A stretch of 64,000 bases of DNA from Zelonia costaricensis (lineage: Eukaryota; Euglenozoa; Kinetoplastea; Trypanosomatida; Trypanosomatidae), in assembly GCA_030849075.1 (NCBI GenBank), contig JASAOO010003541.1, forward strand, positions 1 to 64,000, written 5' to 3'. A program made the translations under genes and the position numbers. Below are positions 1-9,802 of the stretch, piece after piece (position 1 is the stretch's first letter; the number at the start of each line of letters is the position of its first letter). Below the pieces are notes generated by a model. That model made no database searches and had not been told where the DNA came from. It saw nothing but the letters and a program-made list of their open reading frames with translations.

Positions 1-702
1 GCGCCACTTGCTTGAGATCTCTCTCAAGGGTGGCTGGGTGGCGTGGGGGGGAGGGGGGGGGCGGGAGAGCGGAAAAGGCAATGCGGCACGAGGACGCCGC
101 TGTGTAGCGCCTCGCTGTGCGTGTGTGTTGGAGGGAGAGCTTGGGAGAAGGCGCAAGAGGGGATAGAGTAGTGAAGCAGTGGACGCGAGGGCGGTGACAC
201 CTGACCGCGGCGTGGCGAGTCGCTAGACGTGCGAGTACGGCGACACCGCTGCGAGCACCCAACCGCGTCTTTTCCCCGCGTTCGGCAGATCGCTGATGTC
301 TAGCGTTGATGTAGGCATCAACAGTAGGAGCCGCAGCAACCTCACTCAGCGTCAGTTATATGGCGAGTGGAACGGCTTTCCCATTGGCATTTGCAACTTG
401 ATTTGTTTTGTTTCTTGTCACTTGAGCGGTCTGGGGCGCGACTCGGTCGCGTCACACGGAAGACGATGCAAAGGCACAAACGCCCGCAAAGGGGGGAGGG
501 GAGGGGGGTGAAGTAAAGTTGTACATGAGTAGAGGAGCACGCCACCCCTCGACACGGCATGCGGAAAAGGCGCAGTGCCTCACACCACTGCTAGCGTTCC
601 AATAAGCAACAAACAAAAAAAAACGCAGTGACGTGGCAACGTGCGCACCGCAAGAGGTGTAGGTATTCGCGGATCCCGACTCTCGAGACAGACGCGACTC
701 GA
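1..702. other. Intergenic region left of the GAF-domain gene
   Basis: No supportable gene. The stretch contains G runs near 45-61 and 491-508 and an A9 run at 615-623. Read on the minus strand it is the 3' flank of the GAF-domain gene, and the C-rich tracts would serve processing of the next gene, which lies beyond the left edge. Confidence 0.6.
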
Positions 703-2700
703 CTACAGCTGGAACGGCCGCTGAAACGGGTACTTGTCTGGTTGCGCCTTAGCCAGCTTGGCGGCGCCACTTCGGCTCAATGGGGGGAACGTCGAGGGCG
801 GCGCCGTCTTGCGTGAACCGCTGGCGCGCGACAGGGACGTCGTGCCCACGGACGCCTCGTCCCTGGCGCGCCGGCACAGCTCGTCGATGAAGCGCACCTG
901 CTCCCGCTTCTGGGCCGGGTCAGAGGTGTAGGCACGCACACCGTTGGGCCCGTCGAGGTGCAGCGACGCGGGTGTCACGGTGTTCAGGCGGGCCTGGTGG
1001 TTGCGCAACACCGCCAACTCTGCGCCCGTCAAGACGTCGCTTGGCGCCACGGAATCTGCGGTCGGCACCTCGTCCGTGCCGCTGGCGCTGTTGCGCGCGA
1101 CGACAGCGGGGATGGCGAGCATCTGCTCCGAGACGTACGTCGCCATCCGCTCCGTCCGCTCGCTGCGGCCGTACATTTCAAGGTTGTGCAGGTAGTGCGC
1201 CACGTCGTTGCAGAGCGGCATTGCCCGCGCCGCGGCGACACCGTCGAGCACGTTGCGCAGGAGGAGGCGTGTATTGCGCACCTCCTCCTCCAGTGCCCGG
1301 TACTGCTTGTGCAGGGCGACGTTGTCGTCCCGACTGCTCTCCCACAGTTCGTTCATGCAGCGCAGGTTGAACTCGACGGAGGAGAGCACGCCGTTGCGTA
1401 GGCCAAGCCGCTCCAGCTTCCGGCGGCGCCCATCGCCGGCGGCGGTGCGGGCCTCGTAGATCGCCTCCATCGGCGCGCGGTGCACGAGAATCGGGGTGAG
1501 GTGCGCCAAGGCGCGCTGACCCACCTCGGACGCCTCCTGCACCTCGTCCACCAGCGTGGGCGGCAGGTGCGCCGTCAGGCTCAGCACCGCGGCGTCGCGC
1601 GGGAACGCGCTGCGACGCAGTCGCTCCCCTACCTCGGGGTTGAGGGTCCCGACGGGGTAGCGGCTGAGAATGGTCCCCATCACCCGCGCCACACTCGCCG
1701 CGAGCGTCTCGTCCTCGGCGGTGAAGCCGACGTGCGCGTCCAGCCCTGTCTTGTCGCTGGCGCCCCCGAGGGCGGTGGTGCAGTGTTTGTTGACGGCGTG
1801 CACCATGCCGTACGGTTTGCCCGCCCCGTTGGGCGAGAAGATGGGCAGCAGCAGACACGTTTGGATGTCCTCCAGCCCGCTGCCGCCCTCCTCGTGCCGA
1901 TCACCTGTCCCAGCGGCGCCGTCGTGGGCCGGCGCCTGCGGCTTGCCGACACCGCCGTTGACGGCCAGCCGCTCCCGGCACACAATCTGGTGCACCTCCC
2001 GCACTGCCATCATGGCGAGGTAGGTGGACTGCATCGGGTCCGCACGTGTGGCGTGGTACGGGAACTGCGCGACTCGCTGGAGGTGCGCGTTGGCGTCGTA
2101 CAGGTAGACGCGCACCACCTCGCACTGCAAGAGCACGGCCAGGGACTCGGCCATGAGACTCATCGACTCCGACAGCGTCTCCTGCAGCGGAATCGCGACG
2201 GAGTTGGAGTAGGACAGGGTCGCCGCGGGAGTCCCTGGGGCACCGCTGCACACGGTGTCGTCGTGCTTGCGCGTCTCGGGCGACAACGGGGTGTCTTCGG
2301 CGGCTGGCTTCTCATCGAAGCGCCCCTCACGCATCAGCTTCTGGAAGCTGGAGGTGTAGCCCTCCTCGATAAAGGACATGGACTCGCGCAGCTCGCGGTT
2401 GGTCAGCTGACGAATGCGCTGCAGCAGCGCCACCTCCTGGTTCGGTCCGTTAGGGCCGTCGGGTTTCGCCTCCAGCAACCGCTCCAGCTCGTTGAAGAGA
2501 GACACGGTGCCGTCCGAAAGCAGCTCGAGCGTCACGGGCAAGTCGCTGTAGTAGGCGGCGGCGGTCTGCAGCTCGAGGTCGACTTGCTTCCGCTTTTGAG
2601 CGGCCACCTGGCGCTTCTGCCGCGTGAAGTTGTCTTGCAGGCGTGCCAAGAGCTGGTCCGGGCCGTCCGGCGTCACCGCCAGGGAAATGATGCTGTCCAT
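703..2700 (-). CDS. GAF-domain protein, conserved hypothetical (665 aa)
   Basis: The protein has 665 residues from the first ATG (at 2700). The open frame runs 77 codons further upstream without an ATG, through Pro/Ser-rich sequence typical of a 5' UTR. Residues about 177-340 read as a GAF-type sensor fold: a helical start (SESMSLMAESLAVLLQ), strands around CEVVRVYLYD, and a second half containing LLLPIFSP and YGMVHAVNK. A charged stretch at 20-45 and another around ALEEEVRNTRLLLRN may be coiled coil. The C-terminus is Ser/Pro-rich and probably disordered. GAF domains bind cyclic nucleotides or other small ligands, or act only as dimerisation modules. No catalytic domain such as a phosphodiesterase or cyclase is attached, so ligand and role are unknown. 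The GAF call comes from the pattern only. Confidence 0.8.
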   Translation of the reverse strand: MDSIISLAVTPDGPDQLLARLQDNFTRQKRQVAAQKRKQVDLELQTAAAYYSDLPVTLELLSDGTVSLFNELERLLEAKPDGPNGPNQEVALLQRIRQLTNRELRESMSFIEEGYTSSFQKLMREGRFDEKPAAEDTPLSPETRKHDDTVCSGAPGTPAATLSYSNSVAIPLQETLSESMSLMAESLAVLLQCEVVRVYLYDANAHLQRVAQFPYHATRADPMQSTYLAMMAVREVHQIVCRERLAVNGGVGKPQAPAHDGAAGTGDRHEEGGSGLEDIQTCLLLPIFSPNGAGKPYGMVHAVNKHCTTALGGASDKTGLDAHVGFTAEDETLAASVARVMGTILSRYPVGTLNPEVGERLRRSAFPRDAAVLSLTAHLPPTLVDEVQEASEVGQRALAHLTPILVHRAPMEAIYEARTAAGDGRRRKLERLGLRNGVLSSVEFNLRCMNELWESSRDDNVALHKQYRALEEEVRNTRLLLRNVLDGVAAARAMPLCNDVAHYLHNLEMYGRSERTERMATYVSEQMLAIPAVVARNSASGTDEVPTADSVAPSDVLTGAELAVLRNHQARLNTVTPASLHLDGPNGVRAYTSDPAQKREQVRFIDELCRRARDEASVGTTSLSRASGSRKTAPPSTFPPLSRSGAAKLAKAQPDKYPFQRPFQL

Positions 2701-3379
2701 GGCTTCAGAGGAGGCGGGGGGCGGGGGAAGGAGGAGGGGGGGGGGGACTGTCGACCACGCCCAGCGGTGTGCGCGCACGAGGCGGGTGCGGACGAGAGAG
2801 CGGGACCGCAGTGGCAAGGCAAAGGAGTACTGTTGCTGTGTGGTGCAGCCGGTGGGGAAGGAGAGTGCCGCCGAGCGCGGTGCGAGTGGGACGGAGAGGG
2901 CCGCAAAGGACGAAGTGCATGTTGTGTCCACCGGAGGGGGGGGGACGAGGGAGGAGGGTGGAAGAAGGAGGAGCGGGGGAAAGGCACGGCCCGACGCAGC
3001 TTACTCGACCAACGCTTTAGCTGCTCAGAAGAAGAAAAACTCGAGTGCACCCTTGTCCATGCTGTAGCCGCAAGACGGCCGCGACATGCGACGGGCGACG
3101 CATGCACGATCGATATCTAAAGACAAGACGACTCCCCGCAAGGGTGACGGCGTGTGTGTGCGTGCGTGCGTGCTTGCTGCTTCTTTCCTTCTGATGTTTT
3201 ACTGTTCGACGCACAAGAGTCGACTGCCAGCGGTGTGAGGAGAGAGCGCGGCGGGGCTGCAGAGGAGGGGAGGGGGCAGGGGGTCTGCGTGTGTGTGCGT
3301 GTGCTGGCATCCACTACGGCAGGGGCTGAGTTCATTTTTTTTTTTTGCTTCTCAAGCGACCGTGCTGTGACTGAACACG
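2701..3379. other. Intergenic region
   Basis: No gene seen. Polypurine/G tracts at about 2708-2750 and 2935-2980 give polypyrimidine tracts on the minus strand just upstream of the GAF-domain gene and probably serve its trans-splicing. A T12 run lies at 3335-3346, close to the end of the upstream gene. Confidence 0.55.
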
Positions 3380-4654
3380 TTAGCGGTCCTCGGCGACCGG
3401 GCTTAGGCGGGAGAAAATGAGGGAGTGGCGTACCTTGTGCTCTCGCAGGCAGCGCAGAACGTAGCGGGCCTCGCGCAGCCGGAAGCGCCCCAGCAGCTGT
3501 TCCGCCCGCTCCACCAACAAGGGCACGAGATTGCGCAGCTCGGCTCCGCAGGAGTAGGCGAGCGTGTTGTGCCGTCGCGACGGGTTGAGGAGGGCGACGT
3601 ACTTGCACACCGCACCGAGCTCCTTGGGGGTCATGGTGGGCGCAAGCGTGCCAGCGCGCTGCAGCGTGGCAGCTGCAAAGGCGTCGTTGCAGCCGGGCAG
3701 CAGCGCCGCCACTTCCAGCGCGTAGATGACGTCCCTCGTGTTGTACTCCGGCACCTGCGCCGCGGCCTTGCGAGAGACCGCCGCGACCACCTCCATCGCG
3801 CGCGTCTCCTGCAGACGGTGCAGCGACGAGAGCAGGAGGAGGCTTTCGTGTGCGGTCAGCTTGGCAGCGGGCAGCACACACAGCACGCGATCCAGCGGCG
3901 GGGTCGGAAGCTTGCACCGCTTCACCGCAAGGGACACCGTGTGCAGTAGCGCAACCAGCTCTTCGGGCCCTTGACGGCGACACGCATCCGCGCCGGTCAG
4001 AACGTGAACGATGTGCTGCAGCACCTCGACCTCGCCAAGCTCCAGCCGCACCGCGCACTCCAGCAGCTCACGCAGCACCGTCGGCGGCGTGTCTGGGGCG
4101 CCCATCGCGCACTCGCGGAGGCACAAACACAGCAGGTCGCTCGTGGGCAGCGTGAAGTACGGCGAGGCACCCGACCACGTCTCACCATCATCTCTGTCGT
4201 GCCGCGCGTGCCGTGGGGTGCGAGGCGAGAAGCGGTCCGCCTCCACATCCATCAGTGAGGCGGATGTGCTGGCCACTGTTTCCCGCCGTGGCAGATACTC
4301 GGCTGCAGCAGCGAGTCTGCGAAGCCACTCGTGCATCAGCTCTCGTTTCTGGCCAGTGGACAGCGGCGCCGTGGCCGCGGTGAAGCTGTCCACCACGTCC
4401 GCCTCCATTTTGAGCACAGCACCACGCACGCGCTTGCGCTTGACAGTGTTAGCCTGCGTGTCGCGGCAGATGCCGTTCAGCAAGCGGCACGTGTAGACAA
4501 GGCCAACAGGCCCCGAGGATGACGCCGCCGCTGTGGTGAGGGTCGTTGTGGAGGCAGTCGAGCAGAGGCGCAGCGCCCCCCCGACGCGGGCAGCACTGGG
4601 TGCGAGGGCGACGCGGCGCATCTGCGCCCTCAGCCACGGCCGTGCCAGCCACAT
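3380..4654 (-). CDS. Predicted mitochondrial helical protein, unknown function (424 aa)
   Basis: The protein has 424 residues and starts at a true ATG; a second ATG 11 codons later is an alternative. The first 35 residues are rich in Arg and Ala with almost no acids (MWLARPWLRAQMRRVALAPS), as expected for a mitochondrial presequence. The body, from about residue 95, is a series of Leu/Ala-rich helices with repeated patterns such as LRELLECAVRL, LVALLHTV, LLLLSSLHRL and VIYALEVAALL. This resembles the helical-repeat proteins (PPR/heptatricopeptide/RAP type) that serve mitochondrial RNA in trypanosomatids, but no diagnostic repeat or C-terminal RAP signature could be confirmed. The role in organellar RNA metabolism is inference only. 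Confidence 0.75.
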   Translation of the reverse strand: MWLARPWLRAQMRRVALAPSAARVGGALRLCSTASTTTLTTAAASSSGPVGLVYTCRLLNGICRDTQANTVKRKRVRGAVLKMEADVVDSFTAATAPLSTGQKRELMHEWLRRLAAAAEYLPRRETVASTSASLMDVEADRFSPRTPRHARHDRDDGETWSGASPYFTLPTSDLLCLCLRECAMGAPDTPPTVLRELLECAVRLELGEVEVLQHIVHVLTGADACRRQGPEELVALLHTVSLAVKRCKLPTPPLDRVLCVLPAAKLTAHESLLLLSSLHRLQETRAMEVVAAVSRKAAAQVPEYNTRDVIYALEVAALLPGCNDAFAAATLQRAGTLAPTMTPKELGAVCKYVALLNPSRRHNTLAYSCGAELRNLVPLLVERAEQLLGRFRLREARYVLRCLREHKVRHSLIFSRLSPVAEDR

Positions 4655-5244
4655 TCACGAAAAGACACGTGGGGCGGAGAAAGAAGCGGAACTCGAGGTC
4701 GACGGCGATCCCGTCTCCCTGCTGCAGACGGGTAGCCAGAAGGTGACGAGGGGGGAAAGGGAGGAGTTCTTGAGGGGGTGAGGAAGCATTGACATCGAGA
4801 TGCGTCGAGAGGCTTCCAAGGCGGAGGACCTAGCGTGGCGGCGAGACCCCAGAGACCTCGAAGGGGCCCTGTGCTGCCATCGAGAAAGTGAATTTCACTA
4901 CTCTCTGGCCCTGGTTCGAGAACGGTGCAATCGCAAAGTGCACAGAGTGAGCGCACGAGGCGCCCGGCGTCAGAGAAGAACACAGAGCCGTGGTCTTTGT
5001 GAGTGCGCTCTTGTCGTCGTTTATCAGGGGCGGACGGACGGGAGCGCGGCGGGTCCGCTAAGAGCGAGCCCAATCGCGCCGTGCAACCGACGCAGTGCAC
5101 GGAGGACGCCGTGATGCCACCGATCGGCGTGCGACTGTCTGCCCCCCTTTCCCACACACCAGCTCGCACGCGCTTCCGCTTCGCAGAAATAGTCGACCAC
5201 GGCAGTCGGGGGATAAAGTGGGCTTCACATAACGTGCGCCCCTG
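4655..5244. other. Intergenic region
   Basis: No gene recognised. A polypurine stretch at about 4745-4782 is the only obvious processing-type signal. A GGTTCGA heptamer at 4913-4919 lacks any surrounding tRNA fold. Confidence 0.5.
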
Positions 5245-6243
5245 TCACGCGGGTGCGGCGCTGCGGCGGCCCACCTGTGACCCGTACGCGGCAGGGATCT
5301 TGAGGCGATCGAGAACGTCGTAGGACAGGGCGTAGACGGGGTTGATTGGGTTCATATCGTAGCCTGTGTAGCCGAGGAGGCTGAGACCGCACATGCCAAA
5401 AAAGGTGTGGTAGACGTCGGCCTGGTTGCCGGGTTTGTCCGAGAACCCTCCGTCCTGCGTGTCTTGGCAGCTCAGAATGTAGCCGAAGAGCGCGTCCTTG
5501 TCGATCCAGCTCGTGCGGCCCAGCGCGGAGAGCGAGGAGACAACCCACCAGCTGTAGCACACGTCGGCCTTCTTCTCTGGCCGTCCGTTGAGCCCGCCGG
5601 AGGGGAGCTGCCGCATCGCCAGCCACGCCGCCACGCGGTCGCGGTCGATGCGGTCGAGGGCGTTGGCCAGGCACAGTGCGCTGACGCAGCAGAAGATCTG
5701 CCCGGCGTGGCTCTCCGCCCCCGGCGACGCGCCGAAGCCGCCGTCCCAGTTCTGGCACCGCAGCACGTACTGCACGGCCGCCTCGACGTCGACGGCGTCG
5801 CACCTGTCCAGCAGGCGCAGGCAGTTGAGGGCGATGTAGGAGAAGCGCGTGTCCACCTCGCCCCACTCGTCGCCCTGAAACGAGCCGTCCGCCCGCTGCA
5901 TCGAGGCGATCCAGCTCGCTGTCTTGGCCACGTCGATGCGGTCCACCGCGTCGAACATGCACAGCAGCTGCACCGCGGACACGGTGTGAAGCAAGTGAGA
6001 GTCCATGCCCGTGTTGCCGCCGAAACCGCCGTCGCTGTTGTAGCACGACAGCACAAAGGCAACCACCTCGTCGTGGTTGTAGTCGAGGCGGTGCAGCAGC
6101 ACCAGCGCGCTCAGGCCCCAGTACACGCCGTTCATCTTGAGGTGCTGCGCCTTCCACTGCGTGTTGTCGTCCAGCAGGTGCACAAACTTGACGTGCAGGT
6201 CCGCGACGATGGGCGACAAGGCCGACGCCGACGAGGAGGGCAT
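5245..6243 (-). CDS. RABGGTB: Rab geranylgeranyltransferase (GGTase-II) beta subunit
   Basis: This is the catalytic beta subunit of protein geranylgeranyltransferase type II, which adds C20 prenyl groups to C-terminal cysteines of Rab GTPases presented by Rab escort protein, working with an alpha subunit in the cytosol. The 332-residue length fits the family. It shows the serial prenyltransferase repeats: DGGFGG at 71-76, the GSF-containing repeat near 120, DGGFG at 167-171, SGGLNGR at 215-221 and DGGF at 264-267. The zinc ligands are visible as D227 and C229 (ADVCYSWW) and H279 (DVYHTFF), matching the Asp/Cys/His set of the family. LNGRPEKKADVCYSWWV marks it as the Rab type rather than farnesyltransferase or GGTase-I. 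The start is a true ATG. Its products would feed the same traffic steps as Rgp1 and AP-1 elsewhere in the window. Confidence 0.97.
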   Translation of the reverse strand: MPSSSASALSPIVADLHVKFVHLLDDNTQWKAQHLKMNGVYWGLSALVLLHRLDYNHDEVVAFVLSCYNSDGGFGGNTGMDSHLLHTVSAVQLLCMFDAVDRIDVAKTASWIASMQRADGSFQGDEWGEVDTRFSYIALNCLRLLDRCDAVDVEAAVQYVLRCQNWDGGFGASPGAESHAGQIFCCVSALCLANALDRIDRDRVAAWLAMRQLPSGGLNGRPEKKADVCYSWWVVSSLSALGRTSWIDKDALFGYILSCQDTQDGGFSDKPGNQADVYHTFFGMCGLSLLGYTGYDMNPINPVYALSYDVLDRLKIPAAYGSQVGRRSAAPA

Positions 6244-7541
6244 TGCCGTGGAGACTCTGGTGAATACTTCTTTTTCTTGCCAGTATGTGAGATCGGCTGC
6301 TCAAACAATGAGGGGCATATAGATGTGGAGGATGAAGAGAGTAGTGGAAGGGTGTGGATGAAAGAGGAGTACGAAGGAGTACGCTCCTCGAAACCGCGTA
6401 CGCGAACTTGCCGGTCGCGGTTCGTTGATGGAAGGTCTCATTTACTTCCATTGGAGCGCCAAAGTGCGGGGGGTCCACCCTTCCGTGCCCTTCAAGTCTC
6501 GCCCGGTGGCTGACTTGTCGGGGGACGATTGGGCGGGACTCCCGCCCCCCCCCCCGAGATATTGCTTTTCACTCCCTTCAGAAGAGGGAGGTGACAGTGA
6601 GATCGGTACAGGAGTAAATAAAAACAGGAAGAGGAACAAGATGGCCCTCTTTTTTTTTTTTACTGAGGGGGGAGAGATAAGTGTGCTCGATCTCACTTAC
6701 TGGCAGAAGGTAGAGAGGAGGACAGAAGAGGGAGGTTGAATGGTTATACCAAAAATTATTCACCGTCCCAACGTTTCCATTTTCCGTAGTATGCGGGTGT
6801 GCGCTGTTGCACGCCGCCTCGCTAGTCAAGAATACGGACCGAGGTCGTGCAGTGCGCAGCGGCGGAAGAAGTTGGCGTCACGACAACGCGCAATGAAATT
6901 GAAGAGTGCGAAGCAGAACTCGTGGATGCTGTCGCCTTGCTGTGCGGCAGTGTGGATAGAGGTGAGAAGGCGAGGCAATTTCTGGCCAGATACGTGGCGG
7001 CCGTGATGACGGGGAATGCAAAGGTTAGTTGCGGCGCGGGTGCCGGGGAAGCGGGAAAGGGGTGTGTGGGGTGTCCACCATGAAAGAGCTACGCGTGGGG
7101 ACGGCGGGGCGGGGGCACCCTGAGGACAGGGAGCCGTGCAGGGGTTGGGCGAAAGAAGCCCGAATTCGGTTGTCTTGAGAGACGTACTTGGCGTGCCGCC
7201 AAGCCTCACCTTTGTGTGTGCGTGTTCCTCTTCGAATGCACCTGCTTTCGTTTGTGGGTCTACTCGATACTGACAGAGACGGCGATGATAGCCCCGGCAG
7301 CGGGCGGGGGGGAGGGGGAAGGGTTAGAGGGGGCGAGCCTGGGGATGAGGAAAGACAGATGGATTCACACAACACGTGTGTGAACTTCCCCGCGCTACGT
7401 GGTCTAGGACGCTTCGCGAGAAAACAGTGGGACGTGCACGGCGCGAAAGTACCTGCGTCGATTCGCCTGGACAGCGACGTGAGGGCGTGCACTGCCTGCG
7501 ACTACCCAGAAAGGCCCCACCGCATCACCACGCCGCACCAC
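6244..7541. other. Intergenic region with homopolymer tracts
   Basis: No minus-strand gene is convincing. It contains a C11 run (6545-6555), a T12 run (6650-6661), a G-rich tract around 7306-7330 and a coding-like island on the plus strand (6740-7083, listed separately). Confidence 0.5.
6740..7083 (+). other. Coding-like island on the antisense strand, frame-broken
   Basis: On the plus strand an ATG at 6740 opens a plausible N-terminus (MVIPKIIHRPNVSIFR, then MRVCAVARRLASQ). From about 6835 a different frame carries a strongly codon-like stretch to a stop at 7083, including TRNEIEECEAELVDAVALL and GEKARQFLARYVAAVM, with many G or A first codon bases. That second frame has no ATG of its own before 6997, so a one-base shift near 6830 would be needed to join the two parts. 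All sure genes here run the other way. It could be a broken gene, a sequencing-error frameshift in a real antisense gene, or chance. I do not recognise the protein. Confidence 0.25.
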
Positions 7542-8558
7542 TCAGCTCCACCAGAAGTTGACAAACGCGGCGCAGGAGCGGCGCATTGCCTTGGCCACCT
7601 CGTAGTGCAGCTGCGGCTTGTCCAGCGAGTCAACGGCGGAGTTGAGCAGAAACTTGGACAGCTCCGTCTTGATGGAGCCGTTCTTGAGCAGCTTGCGCAC
7701 CTGCTCCTCGGTGATGACTTGCAGCTGGTCCTGGATCCAGGGGTCCTGCACCACCTGCAGCACGAACTTCTTGGTGACCTCCTGTGTGTAGTGGTCCTCA
7801 AAGAGCGACTGCAGAAGCGACGAGACGGCGATTTTGGTGTCCTCGCGGGCGAGCAGCTGGACGACGACATCGACGGCGGCGTCGAGTGCCTTGGGGTCGC
7901 GCAGCACCTCGAGCACAACCTCCTTTGAGAGCTGCACCGCCTGTCCCTTCAGACGGGCGTCGGCGAGCGCCTCGGAGGCGACGACGGCGGTGTGATGCAC
8001 CGTGTCCTCCTTCACTGGGGTGTAGAGGAAGTATAGGAGGAAGCCGATGCCCATGACGGCCCCAATGCTCGCCACGACGCCCTGCTGCCACGACTTGAAC
8101 AGTCTGCCTATCACGCTGTCCTGCAGCGGCGGCGGCGGCGGCGGCTGTGGCGACGACGGCGAGGGCAGGGCTGTCGCGCGCGTCTCCGCTGTAGGCGTCG
8201 GCGGCACGGCAGCGGCGGCTGTGGTCTGCGGCGCCACCGTAGCGGGGGCCGTTGTGGCAACGACCGGCGTCACGGCCTGCGTTGCTGCCGCGGGCGGTGG
8301 TGGCGGCTGCGAGGACGCATCAGCGCCGCTGGCCTTGTCCTTCGCTGCTGCGCCAGGGCTCGTCGAGGAGGGTGCTGTGTCGCGTGGCGTGCGCGGCTGG
8401 GCGAGGGCAGTGCGACTTCGACCCAAGCTGAGGTGTCGCATGGCCGCGACACTCGCAGCGGCGTGCAACGCCGGCGGGGAGGTGCGCCGAGTGCATGCAA
8501 GCGGGGCGGCACCCCAGCGCGTCCCCCGCAACACCGTCTCACCCCACAGTCGGCGCAT
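7542..8558 (-). CDS. Predicted mitochondrial inner-membrane protein, unknown function (338 aa)
   Basis: The protein has 338 residues from the first ATG at 8558. The upstream in-frame extension has no other ATG and reads as Pro/Ser-rich UTR. The N-terminus (MRRLWGETVLRGTRWGAAPL) is Arg-rich and acid-poor, as in a mitochondrial presequence. Residues about 60-145 are a low-complexity Ala/Pro/Thr linker with two proline runs. One hydrophobic segment at about 161-179 (VVASIGAVMGIGFLLYFLY) is likely membrane-spanning. The C-terminal 150 residues are predicted helical and charged, with repeated patterns of the type VVLEVLRDPKALDAAVDVVVQ, a possible armadillo-like or coiled region facing a soluble compartment. 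No family was recognised. The compartment is inference from the presequence and single membrane segment. Confidence 0.8.
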   Translation of the reverse strand: MRRLWGETVLRGTRWGAAPLACTRRTSPPALHAAASVAAMRHLSLGRSRTALAQPRTPRDTAPSSTSPGAAAKDKASGADASSQPPPPPAAATQAVTPVVATTAPATVAPQTTAAAAVPPTPTAETRATALPSPSSPQPPPPPPLQDSVIGRLFKSWQQGVVASIGAVMGIGFLLYFLYTPVKEDTVHHTAVVASEALADARLKGQAVQLSKEVVLEVLRDPKALDAAVDVVVQLLAREDTKIAVSSLLQSLFEDHYTQEVTKKFVLQVVQDPWIQDQLQVITEEQVRKLLKNGSIKTELSKFLLNSAVDSLDKPQLHYEVAKAMRRSCAAFVNFWWS

Positions 8559-9802
8559 CCTACGGCCGCAAGCGTTCGGGGGGAGGCCAGGAGGAAGGAG
8601 GATGGAAGGGGCGAGAAGAGCGATTACAGAGTGCGACAAGGTGAGGCAGGGGAATGAGTGTTTGTGTGTGTTCGGAGCAGGGAGGCACGGGGGGTGGGGC
8701 GCGGCGGGGGAGGGGCAGGGGGACACCAAGCCCTTTTTGTCTATTCAACACGCGCCTCCTGCCTTNGGGAATGAGTGTTTGTGTGTGTTCGGAGCAGGGA
8801 GGCACGGGGGGTGGGGCGCGGGGGGGAGGGGCAGGGGGACACCAAGCCCTTTTTGTCTATTCAACACGCGCCTCCTGCCTTGCGAGGTGCCGTGCGAGGG
8901 CGCTCGTGGATTCCTCCGTGTGCTGGCGCGGGTGCGCACTGGACAGCGGAAGAGACGCGGCGAAAAAGGGCGGAAGTGGAGGTGGAGCGGGAGTGGGAGA
9001 CCTGGGGGCATGACGGACTGCGCTTGTCAGGGTGTCTCGAGTCATGAGCCGTGCTTGCTCGTGAAGCAGCGACAGCAGATGAAGGAGGGCCGCGTGATGC
9101 AGAGGCCAGCATACGCGGTGGGTAACAGCACCGCCTCGCAGTGCCACGCAGACATTCACTCGAGCGCGCGATGGGAGGGGGTGAGGAGGCGAGGGGGAGG
9201 GGGAAACGGCGCCATTCGGCAACTCCGCGACAGCCGTACGCGCGCCGCAATGCGATTCACCACGTCGAGCGGGCGGGTGCGGCGCTCAAGGGTCGTCTCG
9301 CAACGAGGCGCCGCTGAAGGAGATTTGACCCCTGCGCTCCTGGCACGCCGTTCTGCGTGCATTCAACTGAGCACTCGCTGACGGGAACCACTTGGGGCGC
9401 GTGCATTTCGTGTCTTCGTTCTTTCGGTTTCTTTTTACGTTGAGTTCCCTACTACTACGTGCTAGAGATTCGCGCAGGCTTGACGGAAGGTGCCTCCGCT
9501 GCCAGACCCGGCTTGTCATCACAAGGTGTGCCGTGTGATCGTGAGCCAAGTACTAGCAGCAGCCGGGGAAGGGGTGCGGCGGGGAGGGGGGGAGGGATTT
9601 CAGCAGCGCCAGCAGAGTACCAAACAGTGAAGGTGCTGCGCCCGCGGCATGCTCGCTCCGGCCGGCATTAGGCTCCTCAACGCGTGTGTGAGGAGAGAGG
9701 CGTAGGTGCAGCGACTCCCGCCGCGCTCGATGTGGGAGAGGGAGGCGAACAGGGGCTGCACCCCCCTCCCGTCTTCTTCTGCCGACACGCACCCGACTTG
9801 GC
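8559..9802. other. Intergenic region containing a sequence gap
   Basis: No gene recognised. It holds the single N at 8766 and the duplicated flank listed separately. A plus-strand frame crossing the N exists only because the repeated flank stays open and is not a gene. Polypurine tracts occur near 8696-8720, 8808-8835 and 9173-9205. Confidence 0.55.
8650..8881. repeat. Near-identical 116/115-base direct repeat flanking one N
   Basis: Bases 8650-8765 and 8767-8881 are the same sequence, starting GGGAATGAGTG and ending CCTCCTGCCTT. They differ only in the G-rich part near 8701-8711, where one copy has an extra base and an interrupting C. The copies are separated by exactly one N (8766). This is the appearance of two contig ends carrying the same sequence and joined without merging, rather than a biological tandem repeat. 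Confidence 0.9.

Noticed and set aside
1480..3120. A 546-codon plus-strand open frame across the GAF-domain gene
   Set aside because: It is a shadow of the minus-strand gene, with Arg/Gly/His-rich low-complexity sequence and no protein-like domain.
8047..9381. A 444-codon plus-strand frame crossing the N at 8766
   Set aside because: It is open only because the duplicated flank happens to keep frame. It overlaps a minus-strand gene antisense and repeats the same peptide on both sides of the gap.
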